Below, one piece after another: positions 37,101 to 43,322 of a DNA stretch of 64,000 bases. A model generated the notes under the pieces. The model worked only from the letters and a program-made list of their open reading frames with translations. It was not told where the DNA came from and made no database searches. Numbering within the stretch: the first letter of the stretch is position 1; each line of letters begins with the position of its first letter. Made by a program: the position numbers and the translations under genes. This stretch comes from Euborellia annulipes (Eukaryota > Arthropoda > Insecta > Dermaptera > Anisolabididae), in NCBI GenBank assembly GCA_023213315.1, contig JAKCPI010011712.1:124001-188000 (forward strand), written 5' to 3'.

Positions 37101-40100
37101 ATAGCCCAGTGAATTTAGATTTGATGAGATAAAATAATACAAAACAATTAATTACTCTAAATTCTACCCTAATTAAAATGTCATAAATTTAGACCAATAA
37201 TCTCCTTTATGAAATGTAAAACTTAATTATTAAAATAGATATTCAAGAAATAATATAATAAATATGAAACCAGCGTAAATAAATGATCGATAAATATGCT
37301 CATTTATATTCAGTGCTATACGAAACATTTTAGTGTATAAATCACTTTTTATACTTTGAGCCAAGTTTATTCCCAGAAGAATATCGAAAACTATTTTTGA
37401 TTTTATTTTCAACAAACTTTAGAAAAGTTGGACGTATCCCTGATTGGATAACTCTAATATATATATATATATATATATAATCTTAGAGCAGTATAGCTTA
37501 TAAAGACATTTTAAAATGTCAAAAAAAAACAAAATAAAAAAAATAAAATTAATAAACAAAAAGCTGGACATATAAAAAGAGAGAATTTTAAAATTCCAAA
37601 TCAAAATTTTCATCTTATCTCAAAAGACAGTTGAACTTTCTATAACCTAGTACTGAATACTTATACATTTTATAATATATTATTACAAGAAACTTGAAAA
37701 TATTAGTAGACAAAAAAAATTTTAAATTAAAAAAATGCAAACAAAATAAGACAACAAATCTATTTGCAACAGCAGGTCACTAATTTTATTTTGTTTATTT
37801 TACAATTTTTTTCCTCTGTCTCTTTTTGTTGCAAAATTTCTTGCTTGTTCAATGAAGTCTTTACCGATGAGATGAAATCGTTATTAAAGAAAACTCATAA
37901 CGAATATTTCTATCATAATACTTCCTCTATATATTAATTTAATGGTAAAAGAAAGTAAACAAAAGCTCCCCCCTCTTCGAAATAAGAAAATATCACCCAC
38001 TGAAGTATTCTTAAATGTCTAAAAAGATTTAAAACAAAACCATTTCCAAATTTATTTATTTTTGTATCATTATGTGAGTTTTTAATTATACACCACATTT
38101 TGTATTAATTATTTATTAAAAATATAAATAATGTACAACGTTTCGACTGCTTATTCTGCAGTCGTTTTCAAGTACTGTACACTTGTTCCGACTCAAGTGA
38201 ACTTGAAGCAGTCGAAACGTTGTATAGTATTTATTTTAATAAATAATTAATACAAATATGATCTATACGCTCTCAAAAAAATAAAATTATGGGATCGCCT
38301 ATTAGTTAGGCAACCCAATGGGTTGGAGCCTTTAAAAAAAAGCTGTGAGAGATTTTATCTTGTGCTGTTTTGATTCTCGTCGCACCCACACGAATCAATG
38401 GCAGGCAACAAACAGCTCTGCATTTTCCAAAGGCTTCAATCCGATCCTGTTTAGAGCCTCTTCTCTTTACTGCGTTCAAGCGCAAACAAGAGCTGAGCGT
38501 TTCGTGTAAAATTAACCAGCGACTCGCCTCATCCAAGCCCGCTCTCTTGTTTTATTAAGAGAAATTTGTTAATTATTATCTTAATTAAATTAAATATAGA
38601 TTTTAAGCTAAGTAGGGGGGGGTGGATGATAGTTATTTAGATTTTAAATTGGTCATCATGAATAATTATACCCAGTATAAACATGTCCGTAGATCGGGCA
38701 ACTTGCTTTAATGAAAAAATCCTCCTCTCCTACACCAAAAATTTCGCCCCCCCCCCTAACATAATCCTGGAACCGCAATTGGTAGTAATATGTGTTATGC
38801 TGCTTTATTTGAGGAGAACTTTAAATATTAATATAATCAAAAATTATATATTAGGTATAATATTTTCCAAAATATATTTTTGAGACACATCCAAAGATAT
38901 ATCTTTTGATTATATTTTGGATTATATCCTATTATAATATTTATTAAAATTTATTAGGCCTATATAATTTGAAAAATATAATTTTTAGGTTATGTATGTA
39001 TTGGCTTATATTTTGATGATATAAGTAATTATAATAAATTATATTTTTTATGATTTTTTTTACATGATGGAATTATCCTCATAAATTAATATTTAATGAT
39101 TAATACAAAATGACGTTCCTTATTATTGTAACTAAAATTTTCTTTTCCAGTCCATACCAAAATACAAATTTTAAAGCCGATTCAATTAAAAAACAAAATA
39201 AAAGAAAAATATTTTTAAAATCAAACCTAATAAGAATTCACTCACATTTTTGAACTTTTTTTTTAGAAAAGCCTATAATTCCCAAGAAAAAAATAATGAA
39301 AATTATTGAATTATTGAAAAATCTTTAAAATTATATATATAAAAAAATAACGTTTCTTATGAAATTGTTTAATTAATATTGGTCTTTTAAAAATTTTGTA
39401 ATTAATAAAATATCTTTGGCATCATTTGTATCTGTCCAAATGAAAATAAAATAGAGAGGCTACAAGGCTTAACTTGGCAAAGACTTTAATAATAGCCTTT
39501 TCATTTTATTCAGCAGAGTTCAATTATCGTTAAATAATCGTATGGGAAAGACAAAGTAAATGAAGGAATTTAACAGGGAATTCGATTATTCAACTACTTC
39601 TGCCCGATATTGCAAATAAATATAAGAAAAGCAACCCGTTTTCCTTTAGGCCATTTTATGGTTTATTTTTAAATGGTCAATTCATCGCTCATTTTAATGA
39701 ACCCCTTCAGAGGAAAAAAGTAATTTTTTTATTAGACTATATAAACACAATTAGCGAATTTGAAAAGAAATTACTGAGTAAATAATGATTTTGTTAGCAT
39801 TTAAGAGCTTTGAAGAAAAACTTGAAAGAACATTTTTTTAAATTTGAAATTATATGAATTTAAAAAAAAAAAAAGAAAAAAATAAATAAATACTTAGGAT
39901 TTATACATTTGAAATGATTTTTGTGGTACGTCGTAATTCTGAATTATTCTAATTTTGCCTGGACAATAAATTCTCTATGATGTCACCTTCATTGCCACAA
40001 AAATTATGCAGACTTTACTGAGTTTTTATATTTTTGTTAAGACAGGAGAAGGAGCAGGTGCAGCCAAAAAACAAAAGCCTCCGATTTAATACAATTTAAT

Positions 40101-43100
40101 GAGACGTTTCGGCCGAATTTCATCTACCCATCTTGTCCTTCAAAATTGTTAAAAGCCCCGGAGTTGGTCAATAGGGCAATACATGTAAATTTATGTATCA
40201 TATGTCCTGGCGATTTGGGCCATCGTATTTATTTAGTTATTTATTTGTTAAACTGAATAGTCGGGAGCTAATAGAGATAAAATGAAATAATGGCCCCTTA
40301 GCTGGGCTAACTTGTGATTTACTCTGGTGTATTAAATTATAAAAACTCATTTAATTAAATTGTTTTTAATAATAATAAACTACAAATGATTGCAACCTTT
40401 TCCCCCACTAGTAGGATAATCAAATATAAAAAAAAAAAATTCTAATTACTCGAGTTGTTTTTTTGCATTTACATTTTTTATTTAATATAATCCCGAAATT
40501 ATATATTAAATAGAGCAAGAAAATTAAGCTTGTTTGACTTTTAAAATTGTATATACAAATTAATGATGAATACAAAGATACCAAAAACATAAACTAAGAT
40601 GCGAAATAAGCAAAGTATACAAAGACACGAATCCGTGTAAATACACAAATCATAGTTTATATTATGGCAGTTGCTTAATTAATTAACGCAGTTAAGTTTT
40701 GGGCTGATTTAGCAGCGATGTTCTTCATTCCACAACAGCCAGGGAAGCATGTTTTTCCCCAGAAGGAAATAAGGCCCCCACCCTCATCTTTCGGGGTCAC
40801 CCTCACCCCACCCCTCTCATTATTCCTGGAGAACTTTCCTTTTTAGATTTTCATTTCATTTTATTCATTTAAATAGCATCCATAACTTAACGTCTTTTAA
40901 GGGATCTACTTGAATAAAATTCAAGCTTTGCGCTTATTATAAATCATTTTTTATTAAACAATAATATTACTGATTACGATTATTTTTAAGTCCTTTTATT
41001 CAAATTGGTTTTAAAAAATTGACAGGATTATTTAATTAATTATTTAATAATTAATTATCAATGGCTACTAATGAGATTAGCGTAATAACTTTAAAATTTT
41101 GTATTATACAGTAAAGGACGTGTAGATGCAGAGGTAGCCTTGAAATATACTCTGAAAGTTTTATCAAATCCATCCATCTTCAGTCCATAAATTGATAAAG
41201 CACTCAGAGTAATATTTCTTGGCTGTCTCTGCCTCTACACATTCTTCATTTTGTAGATTTTATCCAAATTTCTTGTTAATTTATAAACAAAACATGATTA
41301 TATTAAATTGCATCATTCTATTAAATCTATAACTGTTCAGCTTATTATTTTGTAAAATAATTTATTTCCTGCCAATGGCATTAGCTTCTCGAGCCAGAGA
41401 TACTGGTTTCGCTTCCCGACCCAAGCGAGATTTCAATTGAATTTGCTAATAAATAGGGATGGGGTCAAAATTGGCCTTAGATACCTTAAAACAAATAAAA
41501 ATAAATAATCACATTATTAACTTGAAAAATAATGGAATGAAAATATAAATTTATAAAAGTTTTTCATAATATCATCAAAAAATAACAAAAACAGCTTTTT
41601 TTATGATTTCATTAATTGTTCCATTAACTAATCCTCTCAATTCAAAATTAAGCTCTTTAAAACGAGCTAAATCTCATGCAAGTGATATCTAGAGTTTTTT
41701 TTTATATTTTTATAATAACTTTGATATTTTTTCTCTTTTTTAATTTAATACTTGACTTTATGGCGTTTTTTAATTACTAGTATTTTTTGATTTAAAAATA
41801 TTTGGCGATTGCCTACCTAGTTTTTACAAACATGAATCTAAAAATCTTAAATTTGTTAAAATCCAAAAGAAAAAGAGAAAAAACAATTTGGAATTATTGT
41901 TTTTTGACATGAATACGACTTCATAAAGGCTTTTAACGAGGTGTTAACTGTTTTCCTCTCTAGCGATCAATTTAAGAAACTTCACACTATTTTGTGAGTG
42001 CTTCTCCTTAAAAGGAAAGGAGCAGGAACAGCCAAAGAATAAAGCATCGGTTTATATTTCCAATAAAACAAAAGAAATCAATTTCTTGCTTTATTCTTTA
42101 CCTGCTCCTGCTTATTTCCATTTACAAGGATTATAGAGCCACTTACTAAATCTACATATTTTATCAATAATTAAATTATTTCTTAAGATTCATTGAATTC
42201 AGAGAATAGCTTAATGAATAAAAAATTCAGTATTAACTAGTCTATAAGTTTATTTTATCCAGAAAAATATTTAAATTTTCTTTTGATTCCTAAAAATTTC
42301 TCGGCCTTTTCCTTTGGGTTTTTCTTTTTTTAGAAGAATATTTTAAAGACAATGGAGGAAGGCCGTAATACAGATAAAAGATTAAATAAAAAGCAAGATT
42401 ACTTACTTTAATTTCCCTTGTCGACGTTTCGGGGACTAAACGTCACCCATCTTCAGGACAAAGATATTAAAAAATTCTTAGCGCTGCCTTCTTCAGTTGT
42501 TAGACAAGTAGAAAGGTTAGTATACTTTGGAATATCTGCGTGCAGATCAATTTGTATCTTCCTAAATATACTAATTTTTAACTTGTCTAACCACTGAAAG
42601 AGGCAGCGCTAAGAATTTTTTAACAGCTTTGTCCTGAAGATGGGTTACGTTTAGTCCCCGAAACGTCGACAAGGGAAATTAAAGTAAACAAGTCTTTATT
42701 TTTATTTCATTTCCTAATCAGAATAGTTCGATGATAATTGCCTTTGCTGTCGACTCGCTTAACTAATTAATAATAATTTGTTTAATGAAAAATTCTTTTT
42801 ATTTTTACAGAGAGATTCCTGATCCTGAGGATACTTCTCTTCTTTTTCGTCTCTCTTATCTTTACTATGGCCTGGCAGGAATTATTGTGGTATTTATAGT
42901 GTCTTTAATCGTCAGCTTTATCACTGGTCCAAATTCGCCTGCTGATGTTGATCCATCATTATTTCCTTCCTTCTTGAGTGGATATCTTCAACGAGCGAGG
43001 GATAACAAGAAAAAACGAAACTTGTCACAGCAAAGTGATCCTGCCGAAAAAGAAGCTCTCAATGATTTATCCGAAAAAGAAAAGAATTTTACTGAGAGTA

Positions 43101-43222
43101 TTCAAGCTGATATAAATATCAAAGAAAATTTCAAAAATTCTAATGAAAAATTAAACGAATTTTCTGAAAAAGAAAATTCTGAATCAATCTACATCCCTTT
43201 GTCTGATAAACAAAAAGCATAA
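848..43222 (+). CDS. SLC5-family sodium-coupled monocarboxylate/vitamin transporter-like gene (12 coding exons, 652 aa)
   Basis: Join 848-1116, 3239-3398, 4405-4522, 4596-4663, 5187-5338, 12639-12779, 20110-20218, 20956-21065, 21127-21307, 24831-24917, 35883-36034, 42811-43222. The lengths sum to 1959 nt, giving 652 residues plus stop, and all introns are GT-AG with matching phase. The product is a polytopic sodium/solute symporter. Family hallmarks seen: SLTFSYISGIT-LLGVPAE near residues 86-103, YLELRYN at 144-150, GGIKAVIWTDFLQ at 206-218, YGTGLNQ at 280-286, ADCDP at 331-335, DQ at 345-346, and STMSSCLNSLAA at 376-387, which aligns with the Na2 sodium-site serines known in the family. By family knowledge it should import monocarboxylates or vitamin-like anions with Na+ at the plasma membrane. 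Substrate is not predictable from the sequence, and SLC5A8, A12 and A6 relatives cannot be separated by eye. No exon is broken, so the gene looks functional. Confidence 0.93.
1117..3238 (+). other. Intron 1
   Basis: 2.1 kb. Contains a fragment at 1990-2025 with AGTTAGGCAACC, shared with 38290 and 62500; a G+C patch at 2165-2200 (GCCGAAGCCGGGC) resembling one at 15245-15285; and a hAT-related remnant at 2764-2995. The remainder is A+T-rich with no feature seen. Confidence 0.6.
2764..2995 (+). repeat. Degenerate relative of the hAT element at 12920-13706
   Basis: Shares AAGG/GGGCG(G)ATACAAGG-GGGGGTAAAG at the left, GATTTGAGAAAAATATTTT in the middle and the gtacagaatgc...aaattaccg...agtaag stretch at the right with the element in intron 6. 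Its right part (AGAGAAAGTTGTGCGCTGT) also matches the end of the ACTTTCTCTTA family. Target duplication not found. Confidence 0.6.
3239..3398 (+). CDS. Exon 2: conserved SYISGIT...GVPAE segment
   Basis: Residues 90-143. Acceptor tttttcag|TT completes Ser90 (AG|T); donor GAA|gtgagt ends in phase 0. It encodes the most recognisable stretch of SLC5A8-like proteins (serine-rich start, TLLGxPAE, then a Tyr-Gly pair) followed by a hydrophobic helix and the end of the segment that reads ...LTSIFE into exon 3. The reading frame continues past the donor to a stop at 3426, which is intronic. Confidence 0.93.
3399..4404 (+). other. Intron 2
   Basis: 1.0 kb, mostly A+T-rich. It holds a partial copy of the ACTTTCTCTTA repeat family (3735-4000). 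Nothing else recognised. Confidence 0.6.
3735..4000 (+). repeat. ACTTTCTCTTA-family repeat, partial copy
   Basis: Matches the copies at 19305, 33725 and 53482 through the stretches ATACACGTTTTGAGGT, ATCTCAAGAACGAAAAG, ATATTTAAGTTAGG and GAAGTACTTTTTCAG. It lacks both recognised ends, so it is a truncated relic. Confidence 0.7.
4405..4522 (+). CDS. Exon 3: YLELRYN motif and a membrane helix
   Basis: Residues 144-182 plus one base (phase 1). Acceptor ctttttcag, donor CAAG|gtaaat. It starts with YLELRYN, the family motif that follows the third helix, then a long hydrophobic run of about 25 residues ending VPALTFSQ. Short enough (39 codons) to be missed by ORF scanning. The next intron is only 73 bp. 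Confidence 0.92.
4596..4663 (+). CDS. Exon 4: VSGIHLHIITP...YTML segment
   Basis: Residues 183-205. Acceptor tttttccag joins G|TC to give Val183; donor CTG|gtttgt in phase 0. Only 23 codons. It aligns with the family segment V-T/S-G-x-x-x-x-x-I leading into the glycine pair that opens exon 5. A second AG four bases downstream would break the frame, which supports 4596 as the acceptor. Confidence 0.9.
4664..5186 (+). other. Intron 4
   Basis: 523 bp, no feature seen. A small G+C-richer patch at 5000-5150 gives short open frames on both strands, but it resembles no protein I know. Confidence 0.5.
5187..5338 (+). CDS. Exon 5: GGIKAVIWTDFLQ signature
   Basis: Residues 206-255 plus two bases. Acceptor gttttcag|GGAGGC, donor TTTCGA|gtgagt. 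It carries GGIKAVIWTDFLQ, the core of the sodium:solute symporter signature, followed by one membrane helix and a charged loop. The open frame extends upstream to 5049, but that part is intronic. Confidence 0.95.
5474..5952. mobile_element. PIF/Harbinger-type MITE, TSD TAA
   Basis: 479 bp between GGGCCAGTTGTTTCAGTTC and its inverted counterpart GAACTGAAGCAACCAGCCC, flanked by TAA at 5471-5473 and 5953-5955. A 3-bp TWA duplication with GGGCC ends is the known signature of PIF/Harbinger elements. The interior is A+T-rich and non-coding. A second copy lies in opposite orientation at 29210-29671. Confidence 0.85.
6014..6135 (-). repeat. Half copy of the 36618-36890 inverted-repeat family
   Basis: Reads GACCGTTGGTTCTCGTTGAA, then ATACAAATTAAACACTA and TTTCAAAGGTTTTATTAATT, the same order as one arm and flank at 36660-36890. 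The inner half with the hammerhead-like core is absent and replaced by a small unrelated hairpin (6138-6182). Confidence 0.7.
8461..8582 (-). mobile_element. SINE insertion inside the hAT element, TSD ACAAAATAGTT
   Basis: 122 bp with an A-rich tail on the minus strand (poly-T at 8461-8485 as printed) and an 11-bp direct duplication ACAAAATAGTT at 8450-8460 and 8583-8593. Its 3' part, GGCCTCTGTAGCCGAAAAGG before the A tail, resembles the tails of the repeats at 46970 and 53290. The head GTGTGGAACGT...CCATCGGTAC recurs at 63095-63120. Confidence 0.8.
9143..9607. mobile_element. Nested hAT-type MITE, TSD AGCCTGTG
   Basis: 465 bp from CAGAGGCGTACAGAGG to CTCGGTACGCCACTG, with the 8-bp duplication AGCCTGTG at 9135-9142 and 9608-9615. 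The interior contains three imperfect repeats of a unit with GAGAAATTTTCATTAAATTTT and a CCGGGGCCT-like piece. Removing it restores the continuous arm of the surrounding element. Confidence 0.87.
10705..10830 (+). repeat. tRNA-like patch, probable SINE remnant
   Basis: Contains GGTGAGAGGGTGAGCGCGAC followed 30 bases later by GGTTCGAACCC, an exact RNA polymerase III B-box sequence. No complete cloverleaf can be drawn, so a SINE head is more likely than a tRNA gene. Confidence 0.45.
12639..12779 (+). CDS. Exon 6: FNPSPFERSTFW...YGTGLNQ segment
   Basis: Residues 256-302 plus two bases; acceptor gtttttcag completes Asp256 (GA|C), donor TTAAC|gtaagt. The F-x-P-x-P-x-x-R-x-T-F-W start and the YGTGLNQGMIQKYIS stretch match the SLC5A8-type loop and the following helix. 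It sits between two 7.3-kb introns and 140 bp upstream of a nested hAT insertion. Confidence 0.93.
12939..13485. mobile_element. Middle hAT-type MITE of the nest, TSD ACAAGGAG
   Basis: Begins CAGTGGCGTCATTTCAAC and ends AAATGACGCCACGG (last bases mutated from CACTG). The duplication ACAAGGAG lies at 12931-12938 and 13486-13493, inside the outer element. Without the inner insertion it is about 275 bp and closely matches the complete copy at 45001-45272. Runs of G/C near each end can pair with each other. Confidence 0.9.
13106..13367. mobile_element. Inner hAT-type MITE of the nest, TSD ACTAGTAG
   Basis: 262 bp from CAGGGGCGTATATAG to ATAAATACGCCCCTG, duplication ACTAGTAG at 13098-13105 and 13368-13375. 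The uninterrupted relative at 45001-45272 reads TATACTCGTAGATATATTTT at the corresponding place, which is an empty site. Confidence 0.92.
14144..14203 (+). repeat. 15-bp tandem repeat with TGACGTCA junctions
   Basis: Four 15-base units of the form GTCACGGCTTGTGAC. At two of the three internal junctions (units 1/2 and 3/4) they create TGACGTCA, the palindrome known as a cAMP-response element. Whether it binds anything is unknown. Confidence 0.75.
16318..16458. repeat. Inverted repeat with GGCCGAAACGTTTTG
   Basis: Arms of about 50 bp (16318-16367 and 16402-16458) share AAATCAAACTCCTTTATTA and CAAAACGTTTCGGCCAATTTT. The GGCCGAAACGTT piece resembles the 3' half of the hammerhead-like cores elsewhere in the window, but the CTGANGA half is lost. 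Confidence 0.75.
18645..18780 (+). repeat. tRNA-like patch, probable SINE remnant
   Basis: AGCAAAGTTAAGAGCAAGAT followed by GATCCCGAGTTCCTCTCCCG looks like A-box and B-box regions of a tRNA-derived SINE, then an A-rich tail. No intact tRNA fold is possible. Confidence 0.4.
19305..19910 (+). repeat. ACTTTCTCTTA-family repeat, near-complete short copy
   Basis: Starts ACTTTCTCTTACTTACATAT and ends CACAACTTTATCTTACC followed by a short inverted tail ending CACACCAGATTT. Internal landmarks: GTCAAAAATTGGATATCGAG, a GTCTGTCT microsatellite, ATATTTAAGTTAG and TTTGCCATGGTAAC. It shows the family without insertions and serves as reference for the disrupted copies. Confidence 0.8.
20110..20218 (+). CDS. 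Exon 7: membrane helix ending SYADCDP
   Basis: Residues 303-339. Acceptor cccacag|A completes Thr303; donor GCCGGG|gtacga in phase 0. It encodes one long helix and the conserved YADCDP turn that precedes the DQ motif in this family. The donor is atypical (gtacga), but the frame and homology leave no better choice. Confidence 0.9.
20956..21065 (+). CDS. Exon 8: VDQIYTFFVMD and PGIPGLF segment
   Basis: Residues 340-375 plus two bases. Acceptor tttttatag, donor CTCAG|gtatat. It contains the DQ pair (345-346) and D-x-P-G-x-P-G-L-F-V-A-G, both characteristic of SLC5A6/A8-like transporters, then the start of the helix that continues in exon 9. The intron to exon 9 is 61 bp, the shortest of the gene. 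Confidence 0.94.
21127..21307 (+). CDS. Exon 9: sodium-site serines and next helix
   Basis: Residues 376-436; acceptor tttttacag completes Ser376 (AG|C), donor GTTGAG|gtgagt in phase 0. It opens with STMSSCLNSLAA, where the serine pair 379-380 corresponds to the Na2-site serines established for SLC5 structures, and continues with YEDFLKPYF and another hydrophobic helix. An ORF that begins in the upstream intron at 21107 overlaps it in frame. Confidence 0.95.
21426..22048. mobile_element. Foldback element with GTCGAAACGTTGTAC core, carrying a nested hairpin
   Basis: Ends match in inverted orientation (TTAGGAGAATTTTTAATTAT... and ...AATTAAAAATTCTCCTAA). The internal piece at 21707-21756, read on the minus strand, is TTGATAACGGCTGC-loop-GCAGTCGAAACGTTGTAC. 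Related copies are at 38075-38266, 56480-56790 and 57530-57750. Between its left end and this core sits a separate perfect hairpin (21515-21692). Confidence 0.75.
21515..21692. repeat. Near-perfect 78-bp-arm hairpin
   Basis: Arms 21515-21592 and 21615-21692 with a 22-bp spacer containing ATATCGGCCGAAAC. Includes CTTTGTCGAC/GTCGACAAAG at the tip. The GGCCGAAACGTC stretch followed by GACAAAG is the right half of a hammerhead-like core, but CTGANGA is not present, so the core is broken. Confidence 0.85.
24831..24917 (+). CDS. Exon 10: 29-residue helix exon beginning with GTGAGT
   Basis: Residues 437-465, VSYCLGGTAQGALAG through VPQVNSK. Acceptor gatttttgcag, donor AAG|gtagtg, phase 0 at both ends. 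Its first six bases are GTGAGT, itself a strong donor sequence placed directly after the acceptor AG. This is the arrangement of a recursive-splice point. Skipping would remove one helix but keep the frame. It lies between introns of 3.5 kb and 11 kb. Confidence 0.92.
25254..25622. mobile_element. Foldback element with hammerhead-like cores in both arms
   Basis: Left arm 25254-25330 and right arm 25541-25622 are inverted, diverged copies around about 210 bp. The right arm (+) reads CTGAAGA (25549-25555), stem GTCC-TAA-GGAC, GAAA (25568-25571), TCGATA, then GCCA pairing with TGGT upstream. The left arm on the minus strand has TTGAAGA and GAAATCGATAGCCA. No protein. Confidence 0.7.
27158..27552. 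repeat. Probable DNA-transposon remnant with imperfect inverted ends
   Basis: Left end GGGCTATTCTAGTATTACG and, inverted at the right, GGTGTTCTTCAAGTATTACA. The interior carries CCGGGCGACTGCCTGGGGCG and ends with CTAGAACCGGCCCTTCCC, which looks like a second inserted element. Target duplications were not found. Confidence 0.5.
29210..29671. mobile_element. PIF/Harbinger-type MITE, TSD TTA
   Basis: 462 bp with ends GGGCCGGTTGGTTCACTTC and AGAACTGAAGGAACCGACCC, flanked by TTA at 29207-29209 and 29672-29674. It shares internal landmarks with the 5474-5952 copy in opposite orientation (for example TAATCATATGATTAGCTTAA and CATATAATTAGC), so both belong to one family. Confidence 0.87.
32190..32837 (-). 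repeat. ACTTTCTCTTA-family repeat, minus strand
   Basis: Contains the C segment (AAATGTTGACTGCTTGGAAT, AATTAACATACAAATCCCC) followed by the inverted A segment ending TATATAAGAGAAAGTAAA at 32837. The order matches the minus-strand copy at 54083-55612. It has the dinucleotide-rich CACACACAC patch at the usual place. Confidence 0.8.
33845..34040. mobile_element. hAT-type MITE, inverted copy of the 45001 family, TSD TCTGTGTG
   Basis: 196 bp from CAGTGGTGTCATTTGG to AAGTTGAAATGACGCCATTG, duplication TCTGTGTG at 33837-33844 and 34041-34048. Internally deleted relative to the 272-bp copy at 45001, but it shares the AATTAATTTAATTAAATATC core. Confidence 0.9.
34184..34778. mobile_element. TA-flanked MITE, copy 1
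   Basis: 595 bp with ends CACTGTAAAAAAAATATG and GGAAGTTTTTTTAACAGTG, flanked by TA at 34182-34183 and 34779-34780. It splits the host motif GAAGTACTTTTTCAG of the surrounding repeat, which is intact elsewhere. The interior includes GTACCGCGACAAGTTGAGAA followed by CCACTG, resembling a hAT end. The TA target suggests Tc1/mariner-like mobilisation. Confidence 0.85.
35132..35341. repeat. Hairpin element inside the long repeat copy
   Basis: Arms 35132-35230 and 35254-35341, sharing TTTTGTGTTTTTCC, AAAATCTTGTTTTGTG and TAGGAATAAAACTCAATT around a short loop. It interrupts the segment that is continuous at 55880-55920. It has no GAAACGTC core, unlike the other hairpins. Confidence 0.8.
35883..36034 (+). 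CDS. Exon 11: G+C-rich exon with extracellular loop
   Basis: Residues 466-515 plus two bases. Acceptor cttaattgcag, donor CCCGT|gtgagt. It encodes a helix (GVISGSLAAIAIVGYM) and a loop with a potential N-glycosylation site NTT at 509-511. By hand count about 59 percent of its bases are G or C (89 of 152), far above the surrounding intron and exon 12. Confidence 0.92.
36618..36848. mobile_element. Near-perfect 111-bp-arm inverted repeat with CTGATGA...GAAA core
   Basis: Arms 36618-36728 and 36738-36848 with about nine bases between them. On the minus strand, arm pair CACTT (36731-36727) and AAGTG closes around CTGATGA, T, stem GACAA-GGAA-TTGTC, GAAA, and the self-complementary TACGTA followed by TT. 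That is the arrangement of a type I hammerhead ribozyme with one extra U after CTGATGA. The plus strand arm has the same core but no stem I partner. Confidence 0.8.
38075..38266. repeat. Foldback copy with GTCGAAACGTTGTA core
   Basis: Same family as 21426-22048, much shorter. Left arm has ACAACGTTTCGACTGC, right arm GCAGTCGAAACGTTGTA, with the outer TAATTATTTATTAAAAATA sequences inverted. Between the arms are CTGTACACTTGTTCCGACTC-type sequences typical of this family. Confidence 0.75.
38284..38560. repeat. G+C-rich repeat beginning ATCGCCTATTAGTTAGGCAACC
   Basis: A local G+C island in A+T-rich intron. Its start resembles the inverted ends of the element at 62499-62761 and the fragment at 1990. 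Open frames of 62 and 76 residues on opposite strands cross it, but neither resembles a known protein, so I treat it as mobile-element DNA. Confidence 0.45.
40045..40150 (-). repeat. Degenerate hammerhead-like repeat relic
   Basis: Contains GGAGCAGGTGCAGCCAAA, shared with the hairpin at 42015, and on the minus strand GACAAGATGGGTAG followed by CGGCCGAAACGTC. The CTGANGA box is changed to CAAGATG, so a functional ribozyme is unlikely. Confidence 0.5.
41120..41240. repeat. Inverted repeat with GTGTAGATGCAGAGG ends
   Basis: Arms of about 48 bp (41120-41166 and 41191-41240) carry GTGTAGATGCAGAGG and its complement CCTCTACAC. The loop on the minus strand contains GGACTGAAGATGGATGG, the 5' half of the hammerhead-like core. 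Confidence 0.75.
41375..41500 (+). mobile_element. tRNA-derived SINE, copy 1
   Basis: Contains GATACTGGTTTCGCTTCCC (B-box region), CCAAGCGAGA, AATAAATAGGGATGGGGTC and GGCCTTAGATACC before an A-rich tail. The same order is found at 46965-47134. Copies differ at many positions, implying an old family. Confidence 0.7.
42015..42122. repeat. Short inverted repeat with GGAGCAGG ends
   Basis: GGAGCAGGAACAGCCAAAGA near 42018 is mirrored by CTTTACCTGCTCCTGC near 42096, with AATAAAGCA/TGCTTTATT inside. Related to 40045. Confidence 0.65.
42388..42710. mobile_element. Foldback element with two hammerhead-like cores, 100 bp upstream of exon 12
   Basis: Left arm 42388-42508 and right arm 42581-42705 are inverted copies. 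The right arm (+) has CTTTGTC (42627-42633), CTGAAGA (42634-42640), TGGG...CCC, GAAACGTC (42660-42667) and GACAAGG (42668-42674), so the outer pieces pair as stem I. The left arm carries the same on the minus strand (GACGTTTC 42423-42430, TCTTCAG 42450-42456). Confidence 0.8.
42811..43222 (+). CDS. Exon 12: last helix, charged tail and stop
   Basis: Residues 516-652 and TAA. Acceptor atttttacag|A completes Val516. It reads EIPDPEDTSLLFRLSYLYY, then the last hydrophobic helix and SFITGPN, as in the family. The final 80 or so residues are a hydrophilic, lysine/glutamate-rich cytoplasmic tail with no recognised domain. The open frame extends upstream to 42785, but that stretch is the intron's polypyrimidine tract. 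Confidence 0.95.
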
Positions 43223-43311
43223 AATTCGGATCAAGTGATGAGAAATTAAAGAAACTGCCTCAAATCTTTGTGGGTAATTCATTATCCCATAATTAATTAT
43301 TTATTTACAAA

Positions 43312-43317
43312 AATAAA
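43312..43317 (+). terminator. Poly(A) signal AATAAA
   Basis: The first AATAAA after the stop codon, 90 bases into the 3' untranslated region, followed by a T-rich stretch from 43321. It is the likely cleavage and polyadenylation signal of the transporter gene. Other A-rich sequences nearby could serve as alternatives. Confidence 0.6.
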
Positions 43318-43322
43318 AAAAT

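Larger units (their letters stand above)
36035..42810 (+). other. Intron 11
   Basis: 6.8 kb. Contains inverted repeats at 36618-36848, 38075-38266, 41120-41240, 42015-42122 and 42388-42710, a G+C island at 38345-38560 next to GTTAGGCAACC, a hammerhead-like relic at 40045-40150 and a SINE at 41375-41500. Between 38900 and 40000, and between 36900 and 38050, I see only A+T-rich sequence. Confidence 0.6.

Noticed and set aside
38306..38558. Two overlapping frames (76 and 62 codons) in a G+C island
   Set aside because: No recognised domain, no splice signals in frame with the transporter, and the island starts with a repeat-family end.
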